From NCBI RefSeq assembly GCF_000213175.1, contig NW_009799179.1:7735981-7799980 (forward strand): a DNA stretch of 64,000 nt, in the 5' to 3' direction. This DNA comes from Neurospora tetrasperma FGSC 2508 (Eukaryota; Ascomycota; Sordariomycetes; Sordariales; Sordariaceae). Position numbers and translations under genes: made by a program. A model generated the notes under the pieces. The model saw only the letters and a list, made by a program, of their open reading frames with translations. It did not search any database and was not told the DNA's origin. Shown one piece after another: positions 26,678-39,002 of the stretch. Each line of letters opens with the position of its first letter. The first letter of the stretch is position 1.

Positions 26678-28357
26678 TTATATTTGACCCTCTTTTCAAA
26701 TTACTATTGCTATCCTCCTGCAGGCACGCCCGAAGAGTCTCTCCCTGTCACTCTTATTATTTAAGCGACCCCTATCTATAATAATAGCACTAATAATTCC
26801 CTAGTCTCAAGACCCCTAAGAACGCTTACAGTAGTTTAGTACTACCTTCGAGACTATATTGAGCGAACTCACCGCTCTCAAAGCCTCGCTTGCCCGAAAA
26901 GTAATTTTCCCTACCCTCAAAAAGTTCGTTAGTAATAAAGAAGACTTTAAAACTTAGGTTTTAAGCGCTCAAGCTAAACTCTACGTAAATAGCCCCGCTA
27001 TTAGCGATTTAAAAATACAGTTTTACTATTTATTCGCTTGCCTATCGCCCGCTATTAAGAAGCCTCTCATTACTTTTACTAATTCCCCATCGTTATAATC
27101 GCCCGCCGCCCTATTTAATAAGCTCCGGCTTACTTACGGCAATTCAAACACTACGAAACGCGTTAGTTAAAAAATCTACTAACTATACTAAAAGCCTGGC
27201 TCCAAAGAATCTATAGCGGCCTTCCTAACTCGTTTTAAGGAAGTACTCTACTATACCCGAATTAATTCCTAATTAGAAGTAGCTAAAATTAGCTAGCTTA
27301 CCGCTACTTTAAATAACGATTAGAAGCAACGGTTTTCCGAAAGAACTAACGTACCTAAATAGTATTCTTAACTATTTAAATACCTTCGCCGCCTTAATAG
27401 CAATTCCTTTCTTTTTACTTTAATATCGAATTTAAGGTAATAGGTTAATAATAATAACGTTAGTAATCCTATAGATATCTCTATCAACTATACTATTCCG
27501 TTAAAGATAAAGGGGAGTAGAAAGGTCTCCTAGAAGTAAAGAATAAATAGAAGAAGGAGGGTAAGTATATTAATTATAATAGTAGATCGTATTAGTTTAA
27601 GAAGTACCTTCGGATTTTAAAGATAAATATAGTCTACCTACAACCCAGTAGGGGCTCAGACGGCTACAATAGCAACGGTCTAGAAGAGGAGGAAGACTCG
27701 GACTAAAATATACTTAATAATACTAAGAGTAGAAGAGCGCCTTCTTTAACTTACTAGGCATATTACTTACTAGTCGGGTAGATAGTAAAACTATAGTACA
27801 ATACCCTCTATAATTCAACTATATTAATAGTATTTATTATAAAATGCAACCGTTGGAGGGTAATAGGCGTAAATATTTTATAGGCACAAGGATTTATTAA
27901 GGCTACCCCCTAGCGAGGGGATTATAATAGCTATAATAGTATAACAGCTCCTACTAGTAAGAGAAGTAGAGCGATACAAAATACTAGATAATAACTTTAA
28001 TTCTACTCGTCTCTACTACGGATTACTAAAATAGCACAGTAAGTAGTCCCCGGATAAACAAGGTCCAAAAATATCCCTTAATTCAATCTTAATACTCTAG
28101 CCGGAGTATAGCTCTATAAGGGTAGCGGTAGGTATATTATTACCGACTTAGGTAAAGGGTAGGGAATTGTACAACGTTTGTTCGGAAGCTTAAATAGAGA
28201 GATCTTTCTTTTCTAATATTATTAAAGTGCCTATTTAGCTAGGCATTTGGTAGGGAGCGGTTGTAGGGGATTTTGGTCATTTTTCGTATATTTAGCGTAG
28301 TAGATAGTCTTTTCTAGTGCGGTAGAGCGCGCTCCCCAAGGGGGAGTAGGGGGGTAA

Positions 28358-28612
28358 TATTATAGGGCTAACGCCCTAAATTAAGACTCGGCTTTACTAA
28401 GTCTGCTAAAACGGGATAGGTCGTATTAATAAGGATACGAGCCTCCTAATTAGTCGGGTCTATATATTTACCTAGCCCGTGCGCCCAACTATAAAACCTT
28501 CTTTCAACTGCACCCTTCTAGTATAATCTTCTCTCTTACTCTCTTTATTAAATATAGCATTTCAACTATTATACGACTACTCGCTATACAATACTCTAGC
28601 AGACCCGTTACA
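28358..28612 (+). repeat. Right LTR of the gag-only element
   Basis: 255 bp, same length as the left LTR, ending CCCGTTACA before the target duplication. Confidence 0.9.
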
Positions 28613-30306
28613 GTAGATATAAGGGAGGAGGTAATAGTCTATTAATTAACGTTAATATTATTAATAATATTAATAATAGTAATAGTAGTACTAATATAGA
28701 AACTATAAATAGTCTACTATAAGTTACGCTAAGGAGGGATAATTTTAAAGGTTTATACTAGCTATACCCTCCTCCCCTATATTTGCTATACCCGCTACTA
28801 TACTAGTACTTCCCTCCTTACTTTTAATTTCCCTAAATTTAACTACCTCCTCCTTATATTACCAGCAGCTCTATAGCTAATTCGGTAATTATAAGCGGTT
28901 ATAATTATAATATAGCAGGCACTCTCCTCCTACTAGGTAAAGTAGTAATTATCGACTTGTATACGCCCTTAGACTACTTTATTACTATATTCTATAGGTA
29001 CCCGACCGACCGCGAAATTTTTACTATTAAATACGCTAACGCTAACCCTCCTCCTATTTCTATAACGACTATAGTCTCTACTTGGCTACTAATATTATTA
29101 TTAATTATATTACTATTAGTAGCGAGCGAGGAGGACGAGCGTAAGGAGATTAAAAAATCCCTAGTAGAGACTAGAGAATTATTTATACTACGTCCGCCCG
29201 TACCTTCGACTTTCGGTCTTCGTTTATTATTATTACCCCCCGCCCCGCTTAGTTAACCGGCTAAGAAAATTATTACCGAATTCTTTAAGGCGTTCTATAA
29301 ATGTTACTATATTAAAACGTTAATTAAAGTAGTATTAATATATAAAGCTCTAATCGCTTTAAGGAATAAGTTCCGGAATAAAGAGGCGCCTCCCAATATA
29401 TTCGCACTTAGAAAATAACTAGTAGAGTAGTTTACCAAGCTGGGGTTTAATTACAATTTTTATATAGTATTTAAGGATAGTATTAAAAATTTCTTTAAAA
29501 TTGAGTACGCGGTATTAGCAACGTAGTTAAACTATAGTAAGTATACTTTTTAACCCCTATTATCGTAACTTAACTAATTAATATATATTCTAGACCCCCA
29601 ATTCAATATTATATTCGAATATAGCATTACTAGAACTTTCGCTTCTATAGCGAACAATACTATTACTAATAGTCCTAGCGAAGGATAATAATATTACAAG
29701 TCGATTTATAGTAAAAGAGGGGGGTTTCTAGTATTTTAGTATTATTATATAAATAAATACGATTTCTAGCACTTTTAGTACTTCTAGTATTTCTAGTATT
29801 TTTAGTATATAACTCAATTTAATATATATAAATCTATTTCTCCCTTCTATATTCTCTACTACCGTTTAAATATAGTACTTGTCTCTTTATATTCGACTAG
29901 CTCGTTAGTATATAATTCCCTATACTCTTTATTAATATTATTAAGTCAATTTATTATTAGCTTTATATTCTTAAAAAATTACGGATCTATTATACTTTAT
30001 ACCCTACGTCCTACGTTAGTCATTTAAGGAATGTAGTAAAGTCGTCGTCTAATATTTTATTACCGCTTTTATTACGGTATACCCTCTTAAATTGCTATTT
30101 AAAATCGCTAAAGTATATTTCGATAGGGTTGAATTCGGGAGAGTACAATGGTAAATACTATAATAAAACCCCCTTCTAATTGTATATATACTAAAGTTCG
30201 GTATAGGGGTACTAATTAACGTTATTTATTATTAAAATACTATTACAATTGGGAAATAGATTTATTTTAAGGAATAAATATTTTACTATCTAGTTTTAAA
30301 CCCCGG

Positions 30307-30735
30307 TGTGACGAACGGCAGTCTAATCTGCCTAAGTAAGATAGCTAAAGGTATAAAGACTATTAGTACTATTCGGTGAAGTTAAAAGGTTTATAACAAG
30401 TATACGTACGTAATATTAGTCTCGGTAATAAGAATTAATTTATATTAATTACTATCGAATTATCTAATAATTTAAGTTCTCTAATCGCCTTCTTATATTA
30501 TATATTCTCGAACGCCTTTTATAGTATAGTAAACTTAGCTTACCTCTATAATTAAGGGTTATTTCTATCGTTATAAGCCCGGCTTACTATCGTAAGCCTA
30601 ATTTACTTATACTAACTGTAAACCTTCCTTATACTATAAGCCTATCTTAGCCTATAATTATATAATTTAACCCTTTTTAGCAATTTGTATTCCCAAGGGC
30701 CTAATTAGCCCGCGAATTCGCTTAAATTCGTAATA
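30307..30735 (-). repeat. LTR of the second Gypsy element (left side)
   Basis: 429 bp, TGTGACGAACGGCAG...TTCGTAATA. It is less RIP-altered at its outer end than its partner. Confidence 0.92.
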
Positions 30736-33700
30736 CAATACCTCCCCTCCTTAACCGTTATCTTTAACGGCTTATTAAATTATTTTAATCTTCTATCTAT
30801 TTTTATCCGTTAGTACTATCTTTCCGACTAAATATAGTAAATCTCTTTATTATTATCTTCTGCTATATTATCTTTTCATATTTAGAAGCGTCTATCTAAA
30901 TTAGTATTAAAGCGTCGGACTTTATTATTTAATATTAAGAAGTTTGGAACCTTTGTAATACTTTATTCGTATTATATTAAATGTAATCTTCTTTATAGGA
31001 AGTTTTCCGACAATACGAAGTATAGTAAATATATTTATTGTATGTATTCTTATAAAGATTTTAATACTAATATTAAATATAGGTTCTTCCTTAGTATTTT
31101 TATTAATTTTTAATTAATTTATTATAGTAGTTCGTATTTCTATAGTATTCGACCGCGTATAGTAAATAAAAGTTACGCTATTATAGGGTATTAAAGAGCG
31201 TTTAAAGTAAATTAATACCTAGTAGAAGGATTTAAAGACGTAAGTTATTCAATTATTGGATTTAGAGCGGTAGTAGTAAGACTTGGCTTCTTAGGGCTAT
31301 AAACTATTTTTCTATAGTATAATTAAATTAGAAGCCCTAGAGGTAAAGGAGCGGGTAATTAATTTAGAATTAGAATTATTACTTATAAAATAATTAATAG
31401 GGGAATTTACCTCTTTCCCGCCTATCGATTGAATAGTTTTAAATATTCCGGCTTACCCGGCCTCCTAATTAAGTAGTCCTTCGGTTTTAATTAATCCGGG
31501 TTCCTTTAATAGAATTCTTCTAATTTCTTAAAATAATTTAAATTCTTAATAGGCTCCTATATATTATCTTTAGGACCGAATCCTTTCTATTTAATAAAGT
31601 ATTCCAATTCTCCTTTTTCTACTCTTAAATCTAAAATTTATTCTATATCCTATTCTTTTTCCTCATCCTTAATATTAGTATATATATTAATTTATATATT
31701 CTTAAAAACTAATTCTAATAGTATAATATAAAATAAATATAATTTTAATTTTATAGTACTAGGAATATCCAATTAATATACTACATTAAAAATCTTCTTC
31801 TTAATTCTAAATAGTCCTACTTATTAGTCGTTAAATTTTTTACTAGGTTTCTATATTTTAAGGTTCCTAATCAATAAAAGGATTTTATCCCCCTACTTAA
31901 AGTAAAGTCCCTCGAGCCTTTTTAAATTAAAATACCGGCTTATCTTTTATTAAACGAACTCTAATTCTTCCTTGAATTTCTTATATAATATATATAACTT
32001 TCCGGCTTTAATTAAAGCCCTAAGAATATTCGTATTTAATCCTTCCAAGAGTTCTAATTCGTACTTATAATTTATAAAGAAAGGTAAAACCTTAGTAGTT
32101 TCTATAGGGGAGGTATTATATACTAATTATATTATAGGTAATAATTCTATTTAATTACTTTATTCGAAATTAATATAATTCCTTAAATATTACTCTATAA
32201 TTTAATTGATCCTTTCCGTTTATCCGTCGGTCTATGGGTAATATATAGTAAATATTTTACTTTTAATACCAAATTTAATTATTAATACTTATTAAAATTT
32301 AAATATAAATTTAATATCCCTATTTATAATCTATTCCTTTAACTAACCGTATACCGAAGTAATATTCCGATAGATTATATCTATAAATTGCTCCGCTAAT
32401 TATATTTCCTTATAGGGTAGGAAGTAACTCTACTTAATTAACCTATTTACTACTATTAATATACTATTATATATAATTCCCGTAATAATATTTATAAATA
32501 GTAGTAATTTAATAATAAAATCTATAATTACCGAACTCTATAGCCTTTCTACAATTTCTAAAGGTTCGAAGAATCTATATAGCTTATATCTTATAACCCT
32601 AATCCTACTATAATATTTATAGGCCTATAATATTCGAACTACTTCGGCTTTTAATTTTAGAAAATTATAATATTACTATACCTTTACTATAATTTTAATA
32701 ATACCTATATATCCTCTTATTTTAAATTTATAAATCCCTATAATAAAAGCTTCTTATTACTCTAACTAAGTATAAACTTTATTATAGTACTATAATTTAT
32801 TATTCTAAAAGGCAATTTCTTTTTCTAAATTATCCTTCTATTTCCGTCGCTCTTCTAGGATTATAATAATAGCTTAATAACCGGGGTCCTACAATTTAAC
32901 TTAGTAAACAATATAATATTCTACTTATTCCTATAGAAAGTATACGAATTTTCTATTTAATTATTCCTAAAATAATAGTATAAAGGCTTCTACTATATTT
33001 TTTATATAATTTGCCCGACGGTTTAAAGCATTTACTTAGGCATTTTCTAAACCCTTCTTATAATTAATTTTAAAATTGAATTCTAATAAGAATTCGGCCC
33101 AATATATTTAACGGCTATTAAATACCTTTGTAATTATAAAGTACCGAAGATTATTATAATTAGTATAAATTTATACTTCGTACGTAGTTCTATTAAAATA
33201 TAGCCTTTATTCTTAAAACGTTTTAATAATAATTAAGAATTCTTTATTATTAATAGGATAATTATAACGGGGTCCTTCTAATTTTTTAAAGAAGAAAGTT
33301 ATAGGGTATAATTTCCTATATTTATTATATTATCCTAACTATCCTCTAATAACGTAGTTTAATGTATTGGTTTTAATTTTAAAAAGTTTATTTAAATTAA
33401 GAAATTTTAATATAAAGTCCGTAATAATTGCGTTATAAATATCCTTAAAAGCTTCCTCTTCCTCCTTTCCCTATATAAAAATAGCCTCCTTTCTAATAAG
33501 TTTATATAATAATTTAATAATCTTCCCATAGTCTTATATAAATATATAATAAAAGTTAATAAACCCTAAGAATTCGTAGACTTTAATTATATTCCTAAGT
33601 ATAAACTAATTTTATATAGCTTCTACTTTACTTAATTCTATCCTAACTTTATTTTTCAAAATTAAATATCTAAAAAATATAATTTCCCTTATATAGAATT

Positions 33701-36700
33701 CGCTTTTCTCTATATTAATAGAGAATTCATATTCGTATAGTACATCTAATATTTTTCTTACGTATTCTTTATATTCTATAAGAGTTTCAAAGTAAATAAA
33801 AATATTATTTAAATAATAAATAGTAAATTTATTAAAGTAAAATCGAATTATATAATTAATAACAAATTAGAATATTATAAATATATTAATTAATCCTAAA
33901 AGTATTATAAAGTACTTATAGTATCCGTAGGGTATATAAAATACTATCTTCTATTCGTCTCCTTCTTTAATTCGGATATAAGTATAAATAATAGGTAAAT
34001 TAAGGCGTATAAAGTATTATACTCTTCCTAATTAACTTTAAATATATAAAATTAAAAGTAAGGAATAATTATTTCTTATAATCTCTTAATTTAATTATTT
34101 ATAATCGATATAAAAGCGCAACTTTCTATTCTTTTTTAGTATAAAAAGGATAGGGTACCCTACTAATAATATAAATTCCTAAATATATCCTCGTTCTAGG
34201 TTTTCGTTTAAATACTTCCTTAATTCTATATTTTACTTTCTATTAATATAATATACTTTAAAGAATTTAAACTTAATTCCTTCTTTAAATTTAATTTTAT
34301 AGTCCTACAATTCTTATAATAGTAATCCTTTAAAGTACTTACTAATAAAAGCTAGATATCCTTAATATTCTATTAAAATTACTATTTTTAGCTTCTCTAC
34401 TTATTAGTTCTAATAATAATTAAACTTATACTAAATATTAATTACTAATACTTCTACTAATATTATTAACCCTTCTTCTATAACTTTACTACTTTTATTA
34501 ATAATACGAATTATAACTTTTTATACTATTTATAATAGGGCTATAAAAATAGTATCTTCGCAATTCGCTTCCTTCCGTACTCTAATTTTCCTATTAATAA
34601 TTAAGTATATCCTAAAATACAAATAGCTACCTTCCTTCCAATTAATATTTAAATTGTATATAATATATTATAAATACCTTAGGATTATATTTTTAAATAG
34701 CCCTATTTCAACGATATTAAAATTAATTTCGATTATTTTACCTTCTACTATAATAAGGAATAATAATATTTCCTATTTTATAATCTACATCTCGAAAGGC
34801 CCTTTTACTATAAAGGGTACCTTTTTCTTTCTTTAGGGAATTCTTAATTATAAAACGAATTTAAATATAATAAAATTCAATTAAACTTTAGAATCTACTA
34901 GTATAAATACTTAGTAATTCTACTAATAAACTATAATTTTAAACCTCTAATCCTATTTCCCTTCTTCTATAATTATAATTTCTATAAGTACTATAGGATC
35001 CCGGATCTTATTTTTTTAACGGCTATATCGCCGGATAATCTATTTTATTTAGGGTTTTAATTTTCGTCGGGCCTCCCTAAAAGCCCTAAACCGTTTCTTA
35101 ATTCCTAATAATAGTTGTTAAAAATATTTTTTTTCTTAAATTTAAATTCGTTTAGCGAATTATATTCCTATAACTATACTATATATACAACTTTCTCTTT
35201 ATTTTTATACTCAATTATTCTAACTTTTTTAAATATAATTATTAAATTCCTTTTTAATATTCTAAACTTTTTATTTCATATTAATATAGTAATTGGATAT
35301 TAAGCACTATTATTAATAATAGTCGGCTTTTCCCTATCCTATATAAATATAAATATTATAGGGGCGAATAATAAGTCTTTTAAATAATAGCTATTTATCG
35401 ACCCTTATAAAAGGTTGTAAATTAAATATAAATTATTTATTAATAATAAAGGTAATTTATAAATTACTTCGGCTAAAAGTACGTATAACCGGTCTAAATT
35501 ATCCTTATTAGTCTAGCCTTCTAATAGGTTAAAAATAATTATTTCTCTTTTTCCTATAATATTTATAGTAATTATTAATAATATATTAGAACTATAGTAT
35601 TTAGTAGTAAACGTAATAAAAGGAATATATTTGGGCCGTATCTTTTTTAATTAATTAATATACTTTCGAAGGCTCTAGGATTCTTTCTTAAGTAATTTTA
35701 GGCTCCCCTTCGATAATAATTATATACTTCTTCCAAAAGTCGTCCTACGATTCGTCCTTCCCGCTTTTATTTAAGTAATATTATAATAACTCTATTTAAT
35801 ACCTATCGGTAAAGCTATTAGGGTATCCGTACTAATATAAATTAATAAATTCAAAGATATAGTATTCTTCGATTATAAAGGTTAACAGAAATATTAGAGG
35901 AAGGGTAATACTTATTATATATATAATTATAAAGAAAATTCAATTAGTATTAAGGAAACTACCAATTTCTTCTTATATTAATATTCAGTATATTTATACC
36001 TAGGGTATATCGGTATTTTATACTTCTTCCTTAGGATCTTCCTTATTAGGCCCTTCCTAATTATATTCGTTATCGGCCTCCTACTATACTTCCTAATTAA
36101 AATTTATAATTCTATTTATAGCGTTTTCTAAATTGTCTTAACTATATTCGGCGCTAGTAATCTTAATTACCTTAATTCCTTCTACTATAGTAGTTTCTAG
36201 TTTTTTTTAATTAATTATTTAAATGTATAGTAATTTCTCTTTATATATTTATTCTTACTATAATTAAAGTATTTAACCTCTAAAAGGTCCTACTTATTTT
36301 AATTAATTTAAATTATATTGATTTCTATAGGCTTAGAGTAGGTAATTCTAAAAATATAAATTCCCTAAATCCTCTTTTTTTTAATAGTAGTATTATTAAA
36401 TTTAAAAGGGACGAAAATAGTCGTCTTCCCTTTCTTTTCCTATTCCTATTAGAATTATTAATTATTAATACAAATAGTCTTATCTATATAGGCATTAATA
36501 GTCCTAGGGCGGTCCTCCTTATAGAGTTCGTCCTTAATTTATTCCTTAAAGCTATTATAGAATAATTATATTAGCCTATTATTATTAATATTACTATAAA
36601 GGGAATTTTGCTTAAAAAGCGCAATATAGGTTAAAATAGACTTAATTTATTAAAAATAAATTAAATATTCCTAAGCCCTATGAATTTTATCCTTCTCTCT

Positions 36701-37222
36701 AAAAATTTAGAAGAGGGCCTAAGTAAATTCCTTATAGGAACCTAAGATTTTCTTAGTAAAATCTAAAACCTAATCTCCATTCTTATAGTAATTCTTAAAA
36801 ATAGGCTCGTACTAAATAAAGACTTTATTTATAAATCGAATACCCGCGTAGGCTACCTTCTCGAATTTAAAAGCAAACCGATTTCTATAGAAGTAGAAGT
36901 AAATATATATTTAAATTAAGAATCCTATAAAGGCGGCCTATTAATTATTAAACTCTTTAAATACAGATAATTTAATCTTTAGTCTATTAATAGGGGTAAT
37001 TCCCTCTTTTACTTTCGCTTTAGGGGTACCGGGTCTAACCTTAAATTAAATTTCAAATTAGAGAATATATTCCTACGTAGCTTTAAACTACTATTAAATA
37101 ATAGCGAAATTTAAGGGCTTACCCTAAGTATTATTATTATTATTTCCGGCGGTAGTAAATATAATAAAGCGAAAATAATACTTTTAGTACTATTTAAAAT
37201 AAATTAAAGGGAGTAGTTAATA

Positions 37223-37651
37223 TATAACGAATAGTAGTCTAATTTACTTAAATAAAATAACTAAAGGTATAAAGACTATTAATATTATTCGGTAAAGCTA
37301 AAAGGTTTATAATAAATATACGTACGTAATACTAATCTCAGTAATTAAAATTAATTTATATTAACTACTATCGAACTATCTAACAATTTAAATTCTCTAG
37401 TCGCTTTCTTATACTATATATTCCCGAACGCCTTTCGTAGTATAGTAAGCCCAGCTCACCTCTATAATTAAAGGTCACTTCTATTATTATAAGCCCGGCT
37501 TACTATTGTAAGCCTAGCTCACTTATACTAATTATAAGCCTTCCTTATACCGTAAGCCCATCCTAGCCTATAGTTGCACAATCTAACCCTTTTTGGTAGC
37601 TTGTACTCCTAAGGGCCTAGTTGGCCCGCGAACTCGCTTAAATTCGTAACA
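37223..37651 (-). repeat. LTR of the second Gypsy element (right side)
   Basis: 429 bp, TATAACGAATAGTAG...TTCGTAACA, same length as the left copy. In element orientation this is the 5' LTR. Confidence 0.92.
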
Positions 37652-38490
37652 CCCGGCTAAGTCCGTTATACTTCTAAATATTAGTATATTAAGTAGCCTA
37701 ATTATTATAATAGTTAAAAGAAAGTAATACCGTGTACTATAAATAAACTTATTTAATACCGTTACAATAGCGCTATAGGGTATCTAACTAGTATAATAAG
37801 TACTATCCCTTCGATTTATACTAAACTCGTTATAAAATACGAATATTTCTATAATAAATAAAGAGATTTTTAATATTTATTTAATTACTAGTATAGGGGA
37901 TTATTATAATACTTTTATATAGAGTCGCTTCTTCTTCTATTTCTCCTATCGAAGGTGCCGCTGTACGGTTTCGGTCGAAACGTATACGTTATACTCGTTA
38001 GTTAGAAAGGTATAAATTTTGTTGAAGTATAAATTGGGTTTCAATACGAGAAGGTTTATAACTTCCTTTACGATGTTAGTTATAGTTAATAAAGTATAGG
38101 GAGTAATATAGTATATAATATACTTTAAGCGCTTATATAGGAAGTTTTCTAGCGTTCTAGGGGGTTCGCAATAGTATAAATACCTTACTAATATCTGCTA
38201 GAGTACGCTTATATTTCTACGTACTCTCTATACTTATATTAGTAATTTTAGTAACGTTATTAGGATATTCGTTATTTATTAGTATTATTATTATTAATAC
38301 CTTCTAGCGGGTATTAGGGTAGTATACTATATTAATAATAATTTAAAAGATAATATAAATATTAAAATAGATAATTGTACAATTTAGAGTATTAAAATAT
38401 CGATTTTTTGTACTAGTTTTGGGTAGATTTCAATATTAAACGATTGAGTTGAGTCGTGTAAAGCGATGTCAAATGGCCAGATTTGTCAAA

Positions 38491-38560
38491 TGCGGTGTGT
38501 GTGTGTGTGTGTGCACGCACATACGCCCGCCAAGACTGCACAGGTGTTTGAGTGTGGGAA
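38491..38560 (-). repeat. Right terminal inverted repeat of copy A
   Basis: Begins TGCGGTGTGTGTG and ends TTTGAGTGTGGGAA, the inverted partner of 11,940-12,011. It shares with the left end the variant AAACACC, which differs from copy B. Confidence 0.92.
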
Positions 38561-38562
38561 CG

Positions 38563-39002
38563 GCGTCCTTAGCTCCTTAGTACCCCGCCGGCGTCATCGA
38601 GCAATTTGACCTCCAGCTACCCCGCTCCCCGCAGCCATTGGCCGTCAAGGTGTCGGATTTTCACCGCGGCAGACCGGCAACAAAATATGAGTATCGTATC
38701 CTGATAATCATCGCGGTGCCAGTTATGTCCGGCCAACAACGCCTTTTGGGGGGTGTACACTACAAGGGGAAGTGATCGAGGAGACGAGGGGTTGACAAAT
38801 GCATGTCGTCACCATCGCAATCGCTGTTGCGACCTTTCAGCTCCACCGGTTCGATACCAAAAAGCGGTCCCCCGTTTGACCATCAAACCATGGACGGAAT
38901 GGTGGGTTGCCGCCTACACTAGAAAAGAACGCGAGCTCCGGTTGTTGAGCGGGGATTAGGGATAGCTCCGTCCTTTATCTCCACTAAATATTTGGGTTTG
39001 AA
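38563..39002. other. Intergenic region and promoter of the reductase gene
   Basis: Unmutated, GC-rich DNA directly outside the transposon. It should include the promoter of the gene starting at 39,003 or 39,147. No other gene is supported. Confidence 0.5.

Larger units (their letters stand above)
26423..28612 (+). mobile_element. Short non-autonomous LTR element with gag-like coding
   Basis: Two 255-bp direct repeats (26,423-26,677 and 28,358-28,612) are flanked by GTAAA (26,418-26,422) and GTAGA (28,613-28,617), a 5-bp duplication differing by one RIP-type change. Copy B shows the empty site near 52,310. The 1.68 kb interior has a gag-like plus-strand frame at about 26,850-27,720 and no recognised reverse transcriptase or integrase. 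A purine-rich tract (GGGGGAGTAGGGGGG) precedes the right LTR. It is broken, with many breaks. It probably depended on a larger relative for movement (inference). Confidence 0.82.
12180..29815 (+). pseudogene. Copy A accessory frame (unknown protein), split by insertions
   Basis: Plus-strand coding remnant in three pieces: 12,180-12,987, 25,713-26,422 and 28,613-29,815, separated by two LTR elements. Near 12,340-12,540 it reads as a Lys/Pro/Ala-rich basic region (KKATPIKITPKKVTIKK). The last piece has a long hydrophobic and charged stretch (from 28,957) and ends near 29,757-29,812 in a 9-nt tandem repeat that would encode repeated Gln-His-Phe. Copy B carries the same frame at the same relative position, so it belongs to the transposon. 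Many stops are present, as expected from RIP. I do not recognise the protein; it has no visible DDE, RT or helicase motif. Confidence 0.6.
30307..37651 (-). mobile_element. Second Gypsy-type LTR retrotransposon, minus orientation
   Basis: The LTRs are 429 bp (30,307-30,735 and 37,223-37,651), flanked by CCCGG at 30,302-30,306 and 37,652-37,656. Copy B has a single CCCGG at the same point (near 57,870). The minus strand carries Gypsy-type coding, with gag towards the right end and reverse transcriptase about 34,200-33,700 (a YIRIKEGDE-like stretch near 33,970). On that strand a purine tract precedes the left LTR. Total 7,345 bp, a full-length size for Gypsy. It is RIP-saturated and broken many times. 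It lies inside the transposase frame of copy A and is therefore younger than the transposon. Confidence 0.87.
29830..38460 (-). pseudogene. Copy A transposase, Tc1/mariner DD34E, split by an LTR element
   Basis: Minus-strand frame in two pieces, about 38,460-37,657 and 30,301-29,830, separated by the LTR element at 30,307-37,651. The N-terminal half reads FLTNEYNVYVSTETVQRHL, a helix-turn-helix typical of IS630/Tc1 transposases. It is followed by YNEFSINRRD (first catalytic Asp region, VDESG-like) and by LLNILIFRSITDLA. The second piece reads ILIINNVN (usual MDNA) and then YLPLYSPEFNPIEIYF, the DDE_3 signature with the final Glu. There are 34 residues between the second and third catalytic positions, giving DD34E. 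Two catalytic Asp codons now read Asn and stops are scattered, the expected effect of RIP. Inactive. Confidence 0.82.
11940..38560. mobile_element. Copy A: two-gene Tc1/mariner-like DNA transposon, nested
   Basis: Both ends are the same sequence in inverted orientation (TTCCCACACTCAAACACC... at left, its complement at right), flanked by CG at 11,938-11,939 and 38,561-38,562. Three LTR elements sit inside, each with its own 5-bp target duplication. Removing them leaves 4,346 bp, colinear with copy B at 50,582-58,772 (4,339 bp net). The right half encodes a DD34E transposase on the minus strand; the left half encodes a second unknown frame on the plus strand. The interior is saturated with RIP-type C-to-T/G-to-A change, so no intact frame survives, whereas the terminal 70 bp are GC-rich. 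The block is probably heterochromatic and silent (inference from RIP). Confidence 0.88.

Noticed and set aside
11940-38560. Single giant Starship-like mobile element
   Set aside because: No tyrosine recombinase captain gene is visible, and the block resolves fully into nested ordinary elements with matching ends.
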